DNA of 15,365 nucleotides from Bacilli bacterium (GCA_022793145.1 JAAWCI010000069.1:1-15365), one strand, 5' to 3'; shown: positions 5,204 through 12,192, counted from the first letter of the stretch. The notes: generated by a model not told the origin, from the letters alone. Translations and numbers: made by a program.

Positions 5204-6517
5204 GTGAAAAAAGTATATTTTAAAAACTTAAATGAATGCTTTGAACAAGAGATTACTATCGAAGGCTTTGTTGATAGTATTCGAGATTTACAATATGTTC
5301 AATTTTTGGTTGTTAGAGATACTACTGGTAAAGTTCAAGTAACGATTGAAAAAAATGAAAATAATTGTAAATTAAATGAAATTGTTTCAAATTTAACTTG
5401 TGAAAGTACTGTTAAAATTGTTGGAACATTATTACAAAATGAAAAAGTGAAACTTAATGGAATGGAGTTAATTCCAAGTGATATTATTGTAACTAGTAAA
5501 TGTTTAGAAGAATTGCCTTTAAACTATAAAGATAGTAAGTCTGCACTATTAGATACTAGATTAAACTACCGATTTTTAGATTTAAGAAGTGAAAAAAATC
5601 TTCTTATGTTTAAAGTTCAAACATGTCTTATTAATTCAATGAGAGAATTTGTTGTAAAAAATAATTTTGTTGAAATCCACACTCCTAAAATTATTAGTAC
5701 TGCAAGCGAATCTGGATCTGATGTGTTTGAAGTAAAATATTTTGATAGAAAAGCATATTTAGCGCAAAGTCCACAGTTTTATAAACAAATGGCAATGTGT
5801 AGCGGATTTGATCGAGTTTTTGAGGTTGCTCCTGCATTTAGAGCCGAGAATTCAAACTCTTATAGACATACAACTGATTTTACTTCATTTGATGTTGAAA
5901 TGAGTTATATTGAGTCTTTGGAAGAATTAATGGATTTTGAAGAAAATCTTTTTATTGCAGGTATAACAGCAGTAAAAGAAAAGTATGGAGATCAAATTAA
6001 GGAATTGTTTGATGTTAATGTAGTTGTACCAACAAAGCCATTTCCTCGAATTAAACTAGAAGAATTATATAATGAATTAGAAAAAGAATATGGTTTTAAA
6101 ATGAATTATGAAGATGTCGGAGATATGAATGCAGAATCAGAAAAATTAGCATCAAAGTATATTAAAGAAAAATATGGACATGAATTTGTATTTATTACAG
6201 ATTTTAGTGCTAAAAAGAGAGCTTTCTATCACAAGAGAGAAAATGGTATTCCTCAAGGAGCAGACCTCATTTGGAAAGGGTGTGAAACTACTACTTTAGC
6301 ATTAAGAGAACATAGGTATGAAGTGTTGTGTCAACAGGCCAAAGAAAAAGGGTTAAGTGAAAATACTAAATTCTATTTACAATTCTTCAAATATGGATGT
6401 CCACCACACGGAGGTTTTGCTTTTGGAGTAGATAGAGTAACTATGTTACTTCTTGAAACTGACTCTTTAAAAGAAACAATGTTTCTATTTAGAGGTCCAA
6501 GTAGATTAGAACCATAA
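5204..6517 (+). CDS. aspS: Aspartyl-tRNA synthetase, archaeal-type (AspS2), possibly non-discriminating
   Basis: This class II synthetase of 437 residues joins aspartate to tRNA-Asp, and in many relatives also to tRNA-Asn. An N-terminal OB-fold for anticodon binding (about 15-95) leads to the catalytic domain. Motif 2 has FRAENSN...RHTTDFTSFDVEM (212-233), preceded by AQSPQFYKQMAM, the hallmark of the archaeal/AspS2 type rather than AsnRS. Motif 3 is GFAFGVDRVTMLLL (404-417). The short length and lack of the GAD insertion exclude the common bacterial AspRS of about 590 residues. GTG 5204 is chosen as start: AGGAGG (5191-5196) is seven bases upstream, whereas the TTG at 5186 precedes that site. 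The Asp T-box upstream fits. Use of tRNA-Asn would need GatCAB, not visible here. The tail FRGPSRLEP deviates slightly from the usual FPRD. Confidence 0.9.
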   Translation: MKKVYFKNLNECFEQEITIEGFVDSIRDLQYVQFLVVRDTTGKVQVTIEKNENNCKLNEIVSNLTCESTVKIVGTLLQNEKVKLNGMELIPSDIIVTSKCLEELPLNYKDSKSALLDTRLNYRFLDLRSEKNLLMFKVQTCLINSMREFVVKNNFVEIHTPKIISTASESGSDVFEVKYFDRKAYLAQSPQFYKQMAMCSGFDRVFEVAPAFRAENSNSYRHTTDFTSFDVEMSYIESLEELMDFEENLFIAGITAVKEKYGDQIKELFDVNVVVPTKPFPRIKLEELYNELEKEYGFKMNYEDVGDMNAESEKLASKYIKEKYGHEFVFITDFSAKKRAFYHKRENGIPQGADLIWKGCETTTLALREHRYEVLCQQAKEKGLSENTKFYLQFFKYGCPPHGGFAFGVDRVTMLLLETDSLKETMFLFRGPSRLEP

Positions 6518-6541
6518 AAAGAGGACAAAATCCTCTTTTTG
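6516..6541 (+). terminator. Intrinsic terminator of aspS2
   Basis: AAAAAGAGGA (6516-6525) pairs perfectly with TCCTCTTTTT (6531-6540) around CAAAA. The symmetric A- and T-rich flanks could serve both strands. Confidence 0.88.
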
Positions 6542-6607
6542 TGTTATATTTATATTAGTTAAATTTATTACTAACTACTTCTTTTGCCCAAAGAGTTGTT
6601 GTACTTC

Positions 6608-6649
6608 TCTCTCGGACACCATAGAGAAATTAGTCGAACTAATTCGACT
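6608..6649 (+). other. Possible degenerate tRNA 3' end with a terminator-like hairpin
   Basis: TCTCTCGGACACCA (6608-6621) matches the 3' end of tRNA-Arg in this window (TCTCTCCTGGGACACCA, 4711-4727) apart from three missing bases, and ends in CCA. A hairpin AGTCGAA/TTCGACT (6632-6638, 6643-6649) follows at a short distance, as the tRNA-Arg terminator does. There is no pairing 5' acceptor strand, so it is at most a fragment. It may mark an old integration or duplication at a tRNA, or be chance. Confidence 0.3.
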
Positions 6650-6704
6650 TTCAAAATATAAAGGTTAATTTCGGTTAATCTTTTTTGCTTGTTTTGAAAG
6701 GGGT

Positions 6705-6876
6705 ATGCTAATCTATATTAATAATAAAGGCAATTATTTCAATGAACCATTTAAATTAATGCCAATCATTGATAAATTTAAATCAGACATGAAAACCATT
6801 GTACACTCGTCGCTGGCGAGTTGTTGTCGTGCATTCTTATCCTGCTAAAAAAGTAACTCTTGAGTTAATGTATTAA
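6705..6876 (+). pseudogene. Frameshifted ORF remnant, family not recognised
   Basis: ATG 6705 opens a 47-residue frame ending at TAA 6846-6848: it contains NNKGNYFNEPFKLMPIIDKF and ends with a Ser/Cys-rich tail, ASCCRAFLSC. In the next frame, 6793-6876 reads YTRRWRVVVVHSYPAKK and ends at TAA 6874-6876; this stretch looks more protein-like than the Cys-rich tail. The simplest reading is one old gene with a frameshift near 6790. AAAGGGG stands only one to two bases before the ATG, too close for efficient initiation. A mobile-element origin is possible but not shown. A small Cys-rich peptide gene is the alternative. Confidence 0.35.
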
Positions 6877-6924
6877 AAGTTAAAAATATGTTTCGATTTT
6901 ATAAAGAAAAAGGGATCTAATATC

Positions 6925-6953
6925 TTTAAAAAGAATCTAAAAAATATTATAAT
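6925..6953 (+). promoter_or_regulatory. Candidate promoter of the two-component operon
   Basis: TATAAT at 6948-6953 is perfect. TTTAAA (6925-6930) lies 17 bases upstream, a weak -35 that may need an activator. The leader to the first start codon is about 115 bases, AT-rich, with no clear structure. Confidence 0.45.
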
Positions 6954-7073
6954 ATAGTTGTACAAATAGTAATTTAATTAAATAATAAAATATATTTTTA
7001 TAGTATCATAGACAATAATATTTCAGTTATATTTAAGATTTAAGTAGTAAATTAGAGTTAAGTGGTGATCATA

Positions 7074-7769
7074 ATGAAAGTATTAATAATTGAAGATGAG
7101 TACAATTTGGCTGATGCTATATCTAGTTTGCTAAAAAAAGAAAGATATAATGTAGTTATTATTACGGATGGAGAACGAGGTTTAGAAGAAGCATTAACAA
7201 ATACCTATGATTTAATAGTATTAGATGTTATGCTGCCACACAAAAATGGTTTTGAAATACTAGATGAATTAAAAAAAGAAGAAATTAGTTCTAAAGTTTT
7301 AATGTTGACTGCAAAAAATACTATAGATGATAAAATGACTTGCTTTAATAATGGTGCAGATGATTATTTAACAAAACCATTTCACATGCAAGAACTAATT
7401 GCAAGAGTAAATATTCAACTTCGTAAATCTAAAACAAAGAATAATAATATAATGGAACTTGGAGATATTATTCTTAATATAAAAAGCATGGAGTTGTGTA
7501 GTCGAAATGAAAATTATAAAGTAAAAATAATTGGAAAAGAATTTCAACTTTTAGAATTACTAATGAATAACCCTAATCAAGTAATCTCAAAAGAACAACT
7601 TTTTGTTAAAATTTGGGGATATGATACAGAAAGAGATATAAATACATTAGAAGCATATATATCTTTTATTAGAAAAAAATTAAAACTTATCAAATCCAAA
7701 ATAAACTTAAAAGCGATTCGTAATATGGGGTATGTATTGGAGGTTTTAGATGAAAAAGTTAAGGAATAA
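7074..7769 (+). CDS. OmpR/PhoB-family response regulator
   Basis: A 231-residue cytoplasmic regulator. The receiver domain (1-115) has the acidic pair E7/D8, the phospho-acceptor D51 in LIVLDVMLP, T79 and K101 (TKPF). The winged-helix DNA-binding domain (about 125-226) has KEFQLLELLMNNPNQVISKE, a WGYD motif and an RNMGYVLE end. ATG 7074 is chosen: GGTGATC (7064-7070), part of the canonical anti-rRNA sequence, lies just upstream, while GTG 7062 would overlap that site. Its stop lies inside the kinase gene, giving a 20-base overlap and translational coupling. Phosphorylated by the kinase that follows, it probably controls the ABC transporter genes downstream. ATA isoleucine codons are nearly as common as ATT here, unlike thrS. 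Confidence 0.94.
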   Translation: MKVLIIEDEYNLADAISSLLKKERYNVVIITDGERGLEEALTNTYDLIVLDVMLPHKNGFEILDELKKEEISSKVLMLTAKNTIDDKMTCFNNGADDYLTKPFHMQELIARVNIQLRKSKTKNNNIMELGDIILNIKSMELCSRNENYKVKIIGKEFQLLELLMNNPNQVISKEQLFVKIWGYDTERDINTLEAYISFIRKKLKLIKSKINLKAIRNMGYVLEVLDEKVKE

Positions 7770-8976
7770 AGTCTTTTTTACAATATTTACAATAATGACT
7801 CTTTTTGTACTTATTATTACTACTACAATGATAGTAAGAAATTATGTAGAAAAAAAGGAATCTATTACAGAAATACTTACTAATGCAGCAAGAATGCCAA
7901 ATAAAAACAAAGATAAAATAGATTTTCCATCAAATGAAAAAATTAATGGACAAGACACAAGAAGGATTTATTTAGATTTTATGATATATACAATAATATT
8001 AGATAGAAATGGAAATTTTGGTGAAATAATTAATCATACCAATAATGATGAATTTGATAGTTATAAAATAGAAACTATAGCAAATGATATAATTGATAAA
8101 CATATAGAAGATTTTTTTGTAGGGAATCTTTTTATAGATAATTATGCTTATTTTTTTACACCAAATAACACTCTAATTATTATTGATAATACAAATCTAA
8201 ATAAAATTTTAGTAAACGAATTAATTATTTATTTAATGACAATAATTCTTTGTGAAATTATAATATTAATAATTACTTATATAATAACAAAATGGATTAC
8301 AATACCTGTAAAAAAATCTTTTGAACAGCAAAAAATATTTGTTGCTGATGCTTCTCATGAGTTAAAAACTCCACTATCTGTAATACTAGCTAGTGCAGAT
8401 GCATATTTGAGTGACAAAAATGATAAGTGGGTATACAATATGAAAAATGAATCAGAAAGAATGACTAAATTAGTTAAGGAACTGCTAGATCTTGCAAAGA
8501 CGGAAGAAGATATTGAAATAATGATGCAAGAAACTAATTTATCAGATATTGTAGAGGGTACTATTCTAACTTTTGAAAGTTTATTTTATGAAAATCATAT
8601 TGAATTAAAATATGAAATAGAGCCAAATATTGAAATATTATGTAATGAAGATTTAATTAGTGAACTTATGTATATTTTAATTGATAACTCTATTAAACAT
8701 TGTGATAAAGTAGGGAAAGTTTTTATTAATCTATTTAAAAATAATAAACAGGTTATTTTAGAGATTAAAAATACAGGATTACCAATAAGTAAAGAAAATG
8801 AGAGTAAAATATTTGAACGCTTTTATAAAATGGATTCGTCAAGAAATAGAAATAGTGATAATTATGGACTGGGACTCGCTATAGCCAAAAATATAGTAGA
8901 AAAACATAATGGAAGTATCTCTGCTCATTCAAGTGATGGATATACAACATTTAAAATAATATGGAATCAAAAATAA
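7750..8976 (+). CDS. Membrane sensor histidine kinase
   Basis: A 408-residue kinase with two membrane helices (about 8-28 and 155-180) enclosing an extracytoplasmic sensor of about 125 residues rich in Asn, Asp and Ile. Little or no HAMP is visible: only about 20 residues separate the second helix from the dimerisation box. The H-box ADASHELKTPLSVI carries the phospho-acceptor H203. The ATPase domain has the N-box DNSIKH (N313), the NTGLPI segment (341-346) where many kinases have DxGxG, FERFYK (355-360) and GLGLAIAK (373-380). GGAGG at 7739-7743 precedes ATG 7750. With the regulator before it and a peptide-type ABC pair after it, it likely senses a cell-envelope stress or peptide. A larger loop than BceS-type intramembrane kinases argues for direct sensing outside the cell. 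Confidence 0.93.
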   Translation: MKKLRNKVFFTIFTIMTLFVLIITTTMIVRNYVEKKESITEILTNAARMPNKNKDKIDFPSNEKINGQDTRRIYLDFMIYTIILDRNGNFGEIINHTNNDEFDSYKIETIANDIIDKHIEDFFVGNLFIDNYAYFFTPNNTLIIIDNTNLNKILVNELIIYLMTIILCEIIILIITYIITKWITIPVKKSFEQQKIFVADASHELKTPLSVILASADAYLSDKNDKWVYNMKNESERMTKLVKELLDLAKTEEDIEIMMQETNLSDIVEGTILTFESLFYENHIELKYEIEPNIEILCNEDLISELMYILIDNSIKHCDKVGKVFINLFKNNKQVILEIKNTGLPISKENESKIFERFYKMDSSRNRNSDNYGLGLAIAKNIVEKHNGSISAHSSDGYTTFKIIWNQK

Positions 8977-9000
8977 TAATTTGATTCTTTTTTATTTTTT
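8964..9000 (+). terminator. Terminator after the kinase gene
   Basis: GAATCAAA (8964-8971) pairs with TTTGATTC (8980-8987), and a T-rich run follows. It overlaps the kinase stop codon and separates the two-component genes from the transporter genes, so the latter probably have their own start. Confidence 0.7.
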
Positions 9001-9002
9001 CA

Positions 9003-9045
9003 GTTTTGTTTAAGGTAGGGTTGATAAACTTTATCTTGTAAACAA
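9003..9045 (+). promoter_or_regulatory. Candidate regulated promoter of the ABC transporter genes
   Basis: TTTAAG, 17 bases, TATCTT gives weak -35 and -10 boxes in the 64 bases between terminator and ribosome site. GTTTA and TAAAC arms, and a second GTAAAC just downstream, form an imperfect repeat that the response regulator could bind. Weak boxes next to repeats fit an activated promoter, but this is inference. Confidence 0.35.
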
Positions 9046-9064
9046 AAAAGGAAAGGTGAAAAAA

Positions 9065-10525
9065 ATGTTTATATTAAAAAATGCAATGATTTCTATTACT
9101 AGAAATAAAGGAAGAAATATTCTAATTGGTGTTATTATTTTGGTTATAGCTTGTGCTTGTACTGTAACTTTAGCGATAAATAATACCGCTAAAGATTTAA
9201 TTAATTCTTATGAGAGTGCTTATGACAAAGAACTTACTATTTCATTCAATAGGGAAAATATGATGAAAGATGTTGATTTTAGCAACAAAGATAATATGGA
9301 AGATGCAAAAGATAAATTTAATAATATTGCGTCTTTATCTATTGATGATGTCAAAAGCTTTGCAGAAAGCGATCATATAGAAAATTACTATTATACATAT
9401 AACATTTCATTAAATGGCAATAATATTGAAAAAGCTGAAAATGAATTAGAAAATAATGATACCAAAAGACCAAATATGTCAGGTGGAAGATTTAATTTTG
9501 GTGAGTCATCTTATGACTTTACTCTAAATGGATATAGTTCATTAGATGCAATGAGTGAGTTTGTAGAAGGAACTTATGAAATGAAGGAGCTTGCTCTAAA
9601 CGCATGGGATATAGCATTTGATGGCAATTATATTTTCATCAATGAAGAATTAGCTTCTTATAATAGTTTAAGTCTAAATGATAAAATAAAGTTAGAAGAT
9701 GAAAGTGGATTAACTTATGAGTTTGAAATTATAGGTATTTACAAAGAAAATGAATCTAGTTCGGAAAGTCCTATGAGTTTCTTCTCAAATTCAGCGAATA
9801 CTTTAATCACTAATGCTGATGCTTTGGTGAAAATAACTACTTCAAATGAAAATGTAAAAGGAAGTGTTACACCTACATTTATCATTGATGATTACAAAAA
9901 TAAAGATAAGGTGCAAGAAAAATTTCATGAAAAAGGACTTGATGAAAATTACATTCTTGAAACAAATGAAGAATTAGCAAATTCAGGAGTCTCATCCGTT
10001 CAAAATGTTAAATCATTTGCTACTACATTTTTAATTATTACATTGCTAATTGGTGGAATCGTATTATTTATTATTAATATGATTAATATTCGTGAAAGAA
10101 AATATGAAATTGGAGTACTTAGAACGATAGGTATTAGTAAAGTAAAACTTACTATGCAATTTGCTTCAGAACTATTGATAGTTGGTTTTGTTACTTTAAT
10201 GCTTGGAGCAGTAGTAGGTGCCACTATGTCTAAAGGTATTAGTAATTCTCTATTATCTAGTGAAATTAAAGCTTCACAAGATAAGACAGAGAAAATCAAT
10301 AATAATTTTGGAGGTCCAGGAGGATCTGGTGGTGGAAAAAAAACATTTGGAAATAAAGGAATGCCTGTTGTTCAAGCATACAACTCTATAGATGCTGTTG
10401 TTAGTGTAACAGTGATATTAGAACTATTAGGAATTGGACTAACATTAATATTAATAAGTAGTTTATCATCGATGATAAGTATTCAAAGATTTTCGCCATT
10501 AACTATATTGAAAGAGAGGTCATAA
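9065..10525 (+). CDS. MacB/FtsX-type ABC transporter permease
   Basis: A 486-residue membrane protein with the MacB/FtsX plan: an N-terminal helix (about 19-40), a large extracytoplasmic domain (about 41-315), then three more helices (about 318-342, 368-390 and 452-476). IRERKYEIGVLRTIGIS after the second helix is the family signature contacting the ATPase, and the C-terminus SPLTILKER is typical. Between helices three and four lies an unusual flexible segment, FGGPGGSGGGKKTFGNKG, on the outer face. These permeases use ATPase strokes to drive extracytoplasmic work, commonly peptide export or protection from antimicrobial peptides. ATG 9065 is chosen, with AAGGTG about six bases upstream; GTG 9056 overlaps that site. 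The stop overlaps the ATPase start (TAATG). Confidence 0.9.
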   Translation: MFILKNAMISITRNKGRNILIGVIILVIACACTVTLAINNTAKDLINSYESAYDKELTISFNRENMMKDVDFSNKDNMEDAKDKFNNIASLSIDDVKSFAESDHIENYYYTYNISLNGNNIEKAENELENNDTKRPNMSGGRFNFGESSYDFTLNGYSSLDAMSEFVEGTYEMKELALNAWDIAFDGNYIFINEELASYNSLSLNDKIKLEDESGLTYEFEIIGIYKENESSSESPMSFFSNSANTLITNADALVKITTSNENVKGSVTPTFIIDDYKNKDKVQEKFHEKGLDENYILETNEELANSGVSSVQNVKSFATTFLIITLLIGGIVLFIINMINIRERKYEIGVLRTIGISKVKLTMQFASELLIVGFVTLMLGAVVGATMSKGISNSLLSSEIKASQDKTEKINNNFGGPGGSGGGKKTFGNKGMPVVQAYNSIDAVVSVTVILELLGIGLTLILISSLSSMISIQRFSPLTILKERS

Positions 10526-11232
10526 TGATGGAAAAGAAAAAAAGTATTAATTCAGAAACAAAAATAAATAAGGATAATATATTGCTTTCTATTCAAAACG
10601 CAAGTTACCAGTATAGTGATGCAGAAGAAGATGAGTATGCACTAAAGAATGTAAGTTATGATTTTGAAAAAGGAAAAGTATATGCTATACGAGGAAGAAG
10701 TGGAACAGGAAAAACAACTTTGCTATCTTTAATTAGTGGTTTAGAAAGATGTACTGAAGGAAGTATAGTATTTGATGGCAAAGATTTAAAAGATATAAAT
10801 TTAGATTATTATCGTAATCATGAAATTGGTATAGTTTTTCAAAGTTATAATTTACTGCCATTTATGACTGCAAGTGAGAATATTATTCTATCAATGGATG
10901 TTAGTGGAATAAAAATAGGAAATAAAAAAGAAGAAGCAATTAAACTTATGAAAAGCGTTGGTTTAAAAGAGACATATGCTAATCGTAAAGTTTTAAGAAT
11001 ATCGGGAGGGGAACAACAAAGAGTTGCAATAGCTAGAAGTCTTGCCTATAATCCTAAAATGATTGTTGCTGATGAACCAACAGGAAATCTTGATAAGCAA
11101 ACCGAAAAAGAAATTTTAGAAATATTTAAGAAATTAGCTCATGAAGATGGAAAGTGTATAATAATTGTTACTCACTCTCCTAATGTTTGTGAGTCTGTGG
11201 ATCAAGTTTATGATTTAAAAAAGATTAAATAA
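10525..11232 (+). CDS. ABC transporter ATP-binding protein (MacB/LolD type)
   Basis: A 235-residue ATPase. Walker A is GRSGTGKTT (57-65), the Q-loop glutamine is Q106 in VFQSYNLLPFMTASEN, the signature is ISGGEQQR (159-166, usually LSGGEQQR), Walker B is MIVADEP (179-185) and the switch histidine is H217 (VTHS). The LPFMTASEN and NLDKQT segments are typical of the FtsE/LolD/MacB group that works with FtsX-type permeases. A 20-residue hydrophilic extension, MMEKKKSINSETKINKDNIL, precedes the fold. Two ATG codons are adjacent (10525, 10528); AGAGAGG at 10512-10518 suits either. It is coupled to the permease by a one-base overlap. Only one permease gene is seen, so a homodimer is likely. Confidence 0.94.
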   Translation: MMEKKKSINSETKINKDNILLSIQNASYQYSDAEEDEYALKNVSYDFEKGKVYAIRGRSGTGKTTLLSLISGLERCTEGSIVFDGKDLKDINLDYYRNHEIGIVFQSYNLLPFMTASENIILSMDVSGIKIGNKKEEAIKLMKSVGLKETYANRKVLRISGGEQQRVAIARSLAYNPKMIVADEPTGNLDKQTEKEILEIFKKLAHEDGKCIIIVTHSPNVCESVDQVYDLKKIK

Positions 11233-11288
11233 GAGAAAGGAGATAAAATTACAATTGATCTTAAAGATTAAAACTATTAGGAACAAAA

Positions 11289-11310
11289 CTCTAAAAAAGG
11301 GTACATTTGA
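11289..11310 (+). mobile_element. Solitary IS-end relic
   Basis: AAAGGGTACATTT (11296-11308) is identical to the motif that follows the IS3-type transposase end at 126-138, again with TCT a few bases before it. There is no transposase sequence beside it, so it is either an end left by a deleted element or a chance match. Confidence 0.35.
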
Positions 11311-11339
11311 TTAGTCAAATCAAATTTAGTCCATTCGGT

Positions 11340-11378
11340 AGCATCTGATTTCACAATTAAGTGATTTCAGATGCTTTT
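11340..11378 (+). terminator. Terminator-like hairpin after the ABC transporter genes
   Basis: AGCATCTGA and TCAGATGCT are perfect outer arms, with an inner TCAC/GTGA pair closing AATTAA. TTTT follows. It could end the transporter transcript about 110 bases after the ATPase stop. Confidence 0.6.
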
Positions 11379-11398
11379 GCTATTTGAGGAGTAATATT

Positions 11399-11588
11399 AT
11401 AAAAATAGAGAACTGGATGCTAGTAGATTTTATTTTTTCATGTATTACCTATAGAAAAGCTTTCTATAGCAAAAGAGAGAAAAGTCTGGCGACAAACCCA
11501 TGATTATAATGTTATTTTCAAAGAAGCAGATTATGAAACACTATTAAAAAGAAAAAGACCAGAATTTGTGAAAAAGAAGCAGGTTTGA
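11399..11588 (+). pseudogene. Decayed small gene with lost start codon and a frameshift
   Basis: A good ribosome site, GAGGAG, is followed eight or so bases later by ATA (11399) instead of ATG, then KIENWMLVDFIF. Near 11440 the reading shifts frame and continues HVLPIEKLSIAKERKVWRQT, then HDYNVIFKEADYETLLKRKR, to TGA 11586-11588. The joined product would be about 63 residues, positively charged at the end. Two separate lesions and sense-like sequence in both frames point to a dead gene. I do not recognise the family. ATA can very rarely act as a start, so one of the two lesions is not absolute. Confidence 0.45.
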
Positions 11589-11589
11589 T

Positions 11590-11618
11590 TTGAAAAAAAT
11601 ATAGAATTATGCTATAAT
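11590..11618 (+). promoter_or_regulatory. Sigma-A promoter of the first DUF1307 lipoprotein gene
   Basis: TTGAAA (11590-11595), 17 bases, TATAAT (11613-11618) with TG before it (TGCTATAAT). The -35 box touches the stop of the decayed gene upstream. Confidence 0.8.
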
Positions 11619-11638
11619 TTAAAACAGGAGGGGATTTT

Positions 11639-12103
11639 ATGAAAAAAACAGTAGCAATTTTATCTCTTTGTATTTGTGTAGGAATTCTTACAGGATGTGG
11701 AGAGAAAAAGAAAGAGGAAACTAAAGTAGTAGAATGTACACAAACACAAACATTATCTACTTATGAAATTAAATCAAATTTTAAAATAACTGCAAAAGGA
11801 GAAGTTGTTGAAAAAGTAGAAGCAAATGAAACATACACTTCAGAAGATACTTCTATTGTAGACCAATTGGAACAAACTCTAAATTTGCAATATGAAAATT
11901 TAAATAGTTCATATGGTGGATATACACATAAAGTGACAAAAGGAGAAAAAGAAGTATCAGCTTCTGTAACAATTGATTATAGTAAATTTGATTCTAAAAA
12001 ATTTGCAACTGATAAGAAATTAGAAAGCTATATCAAAGATGGCCGTTTAACTTTAGATGGTGTTGTAAAACGCTATGAATTAAATGGAGCAACATGTAAA
12101 TAA
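11639..12103 (+). CDS. DUF1307 (YehR-type) lipoprotein, copy 1
   Basis: A 154-residue exported lipoprotein. The signal peptide MKKTVAILSLCICVGILTGC ends in the lipobox LTGC, with lipidation expected at C20. The mature part has the family's paired Cys at C33 and near the C-terminus (GATCK), and the conserved block VTIDYSKFDSKKF followed by a TLDGVVKRYE-like end. DUF1307/YehR proteins are small surface lipoproteins of unknown function. AGGAGGGG six to seven bases ahead supports ATG 11639. It has its own sigma-A promoter and terminator. The next gene is a paralogue of nearly the same length with the same ending, so the pair arose by tandem duplication. Confidence 0.88.
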   Translation: MKKTVAILSLCICVGILTGCGEKKKEETKVVECTQTQTLSTYEIKSNFKITAKGEVVEKVEANETYTSEDTSIVDQLEQTLNLQYENLNSSYGGYTHKVTKGEKEVSASVTIDYSKFDSKKFATDKKLESYIKDGRLTLDGVVKRYELNGATCK

Positions 12104-12122
12104 CTCGAAAGAGTTATTTTTT
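12098..12122 (+). terminator. Terminator of lipoprotein copy 1
   Basis: AAATAACTC (12098-12106) pairs perfectly with GAGTTATTT (12111-12119) around GAAA, then T. It includes the stop codon. The identical stem recurs after copy 2. Confidence 0.88.
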
Positions 12123-12140
12123 GTTATCGACGCAAAAAGA

Positions 12141-12169
12141 GTGAAATTCTTGTGAAAAAGTGCTATAAT
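12141..12169 (+). promoter_or_regulatory. Promoter of lipoprotein copy 2
   Basis: TATAAT (12164-12169) with upstream TG (extended -10). The -35, GTGAAA (12141-12146), is weak at 17 bases. The extended -10 matches that of copy 1. Confidence 0.65.
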
Positions 12170-12192
12170 GAATAATGAGGAGGAAAGATAAG

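Larger units (their letters stand above)
6542..7073 (+). other. Decayed intergenic stretch between aspS2 and the two-component operon
   Basis: No intact gene is seen in about 530 bases. In order it holds a tRNA 3'-end-like sequence with a hairpin (6608-6649), a direct repeat GGTTAAT at 6663-6669 and 6673-6679 with a 10-base period, a frameshifted ORF remnant (6705-6876), and the promoter region of the two-component operon (6925-6953). The last 120 bases are extremely AT-rich. The patch around 6800-6835 is clearly more GC-rich than its surroundings, a sign of different origin. Confidence 0.6.
11233..11638 (+). other. Decayed stretch between the ABC genes and the lipoprotein genes
   Basis: No intact gene lies in these roughly 400 bases. 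It holds, in order, an orphan ribosome site (AGAAAGGAGAT, 11234-11244) without an ATG behind it, a copy of the IS-end motif (11296-11308), an 8-base inverted repeat ATTTGATT/AATCAAAT (11305-11325), a terminator-like hairpin (11340-11378), a decayed small gene (11399-11588) and the promoter of the first lipoprotein gene (11590-11618). Confidence 0.6.

Noticed and set aside
6705..6848. Lanthipeptide-like precursor upstream of the sensor/transporter module
   Set aside because: There is no modification enzyme, no leader cleavage motif and no good ribosome spacing, and the adjacent frame over the same DNA looks more like real protein. Kept only as a decayed ORF.
12175..12192. ATG start for lipoprotein copy 2 that adds MRRKDK
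   Set aside because: The added codons are themselves the GAGGAGGAA ribosome site, and the lipobox distance matches copy 1 only from ATG 12193.
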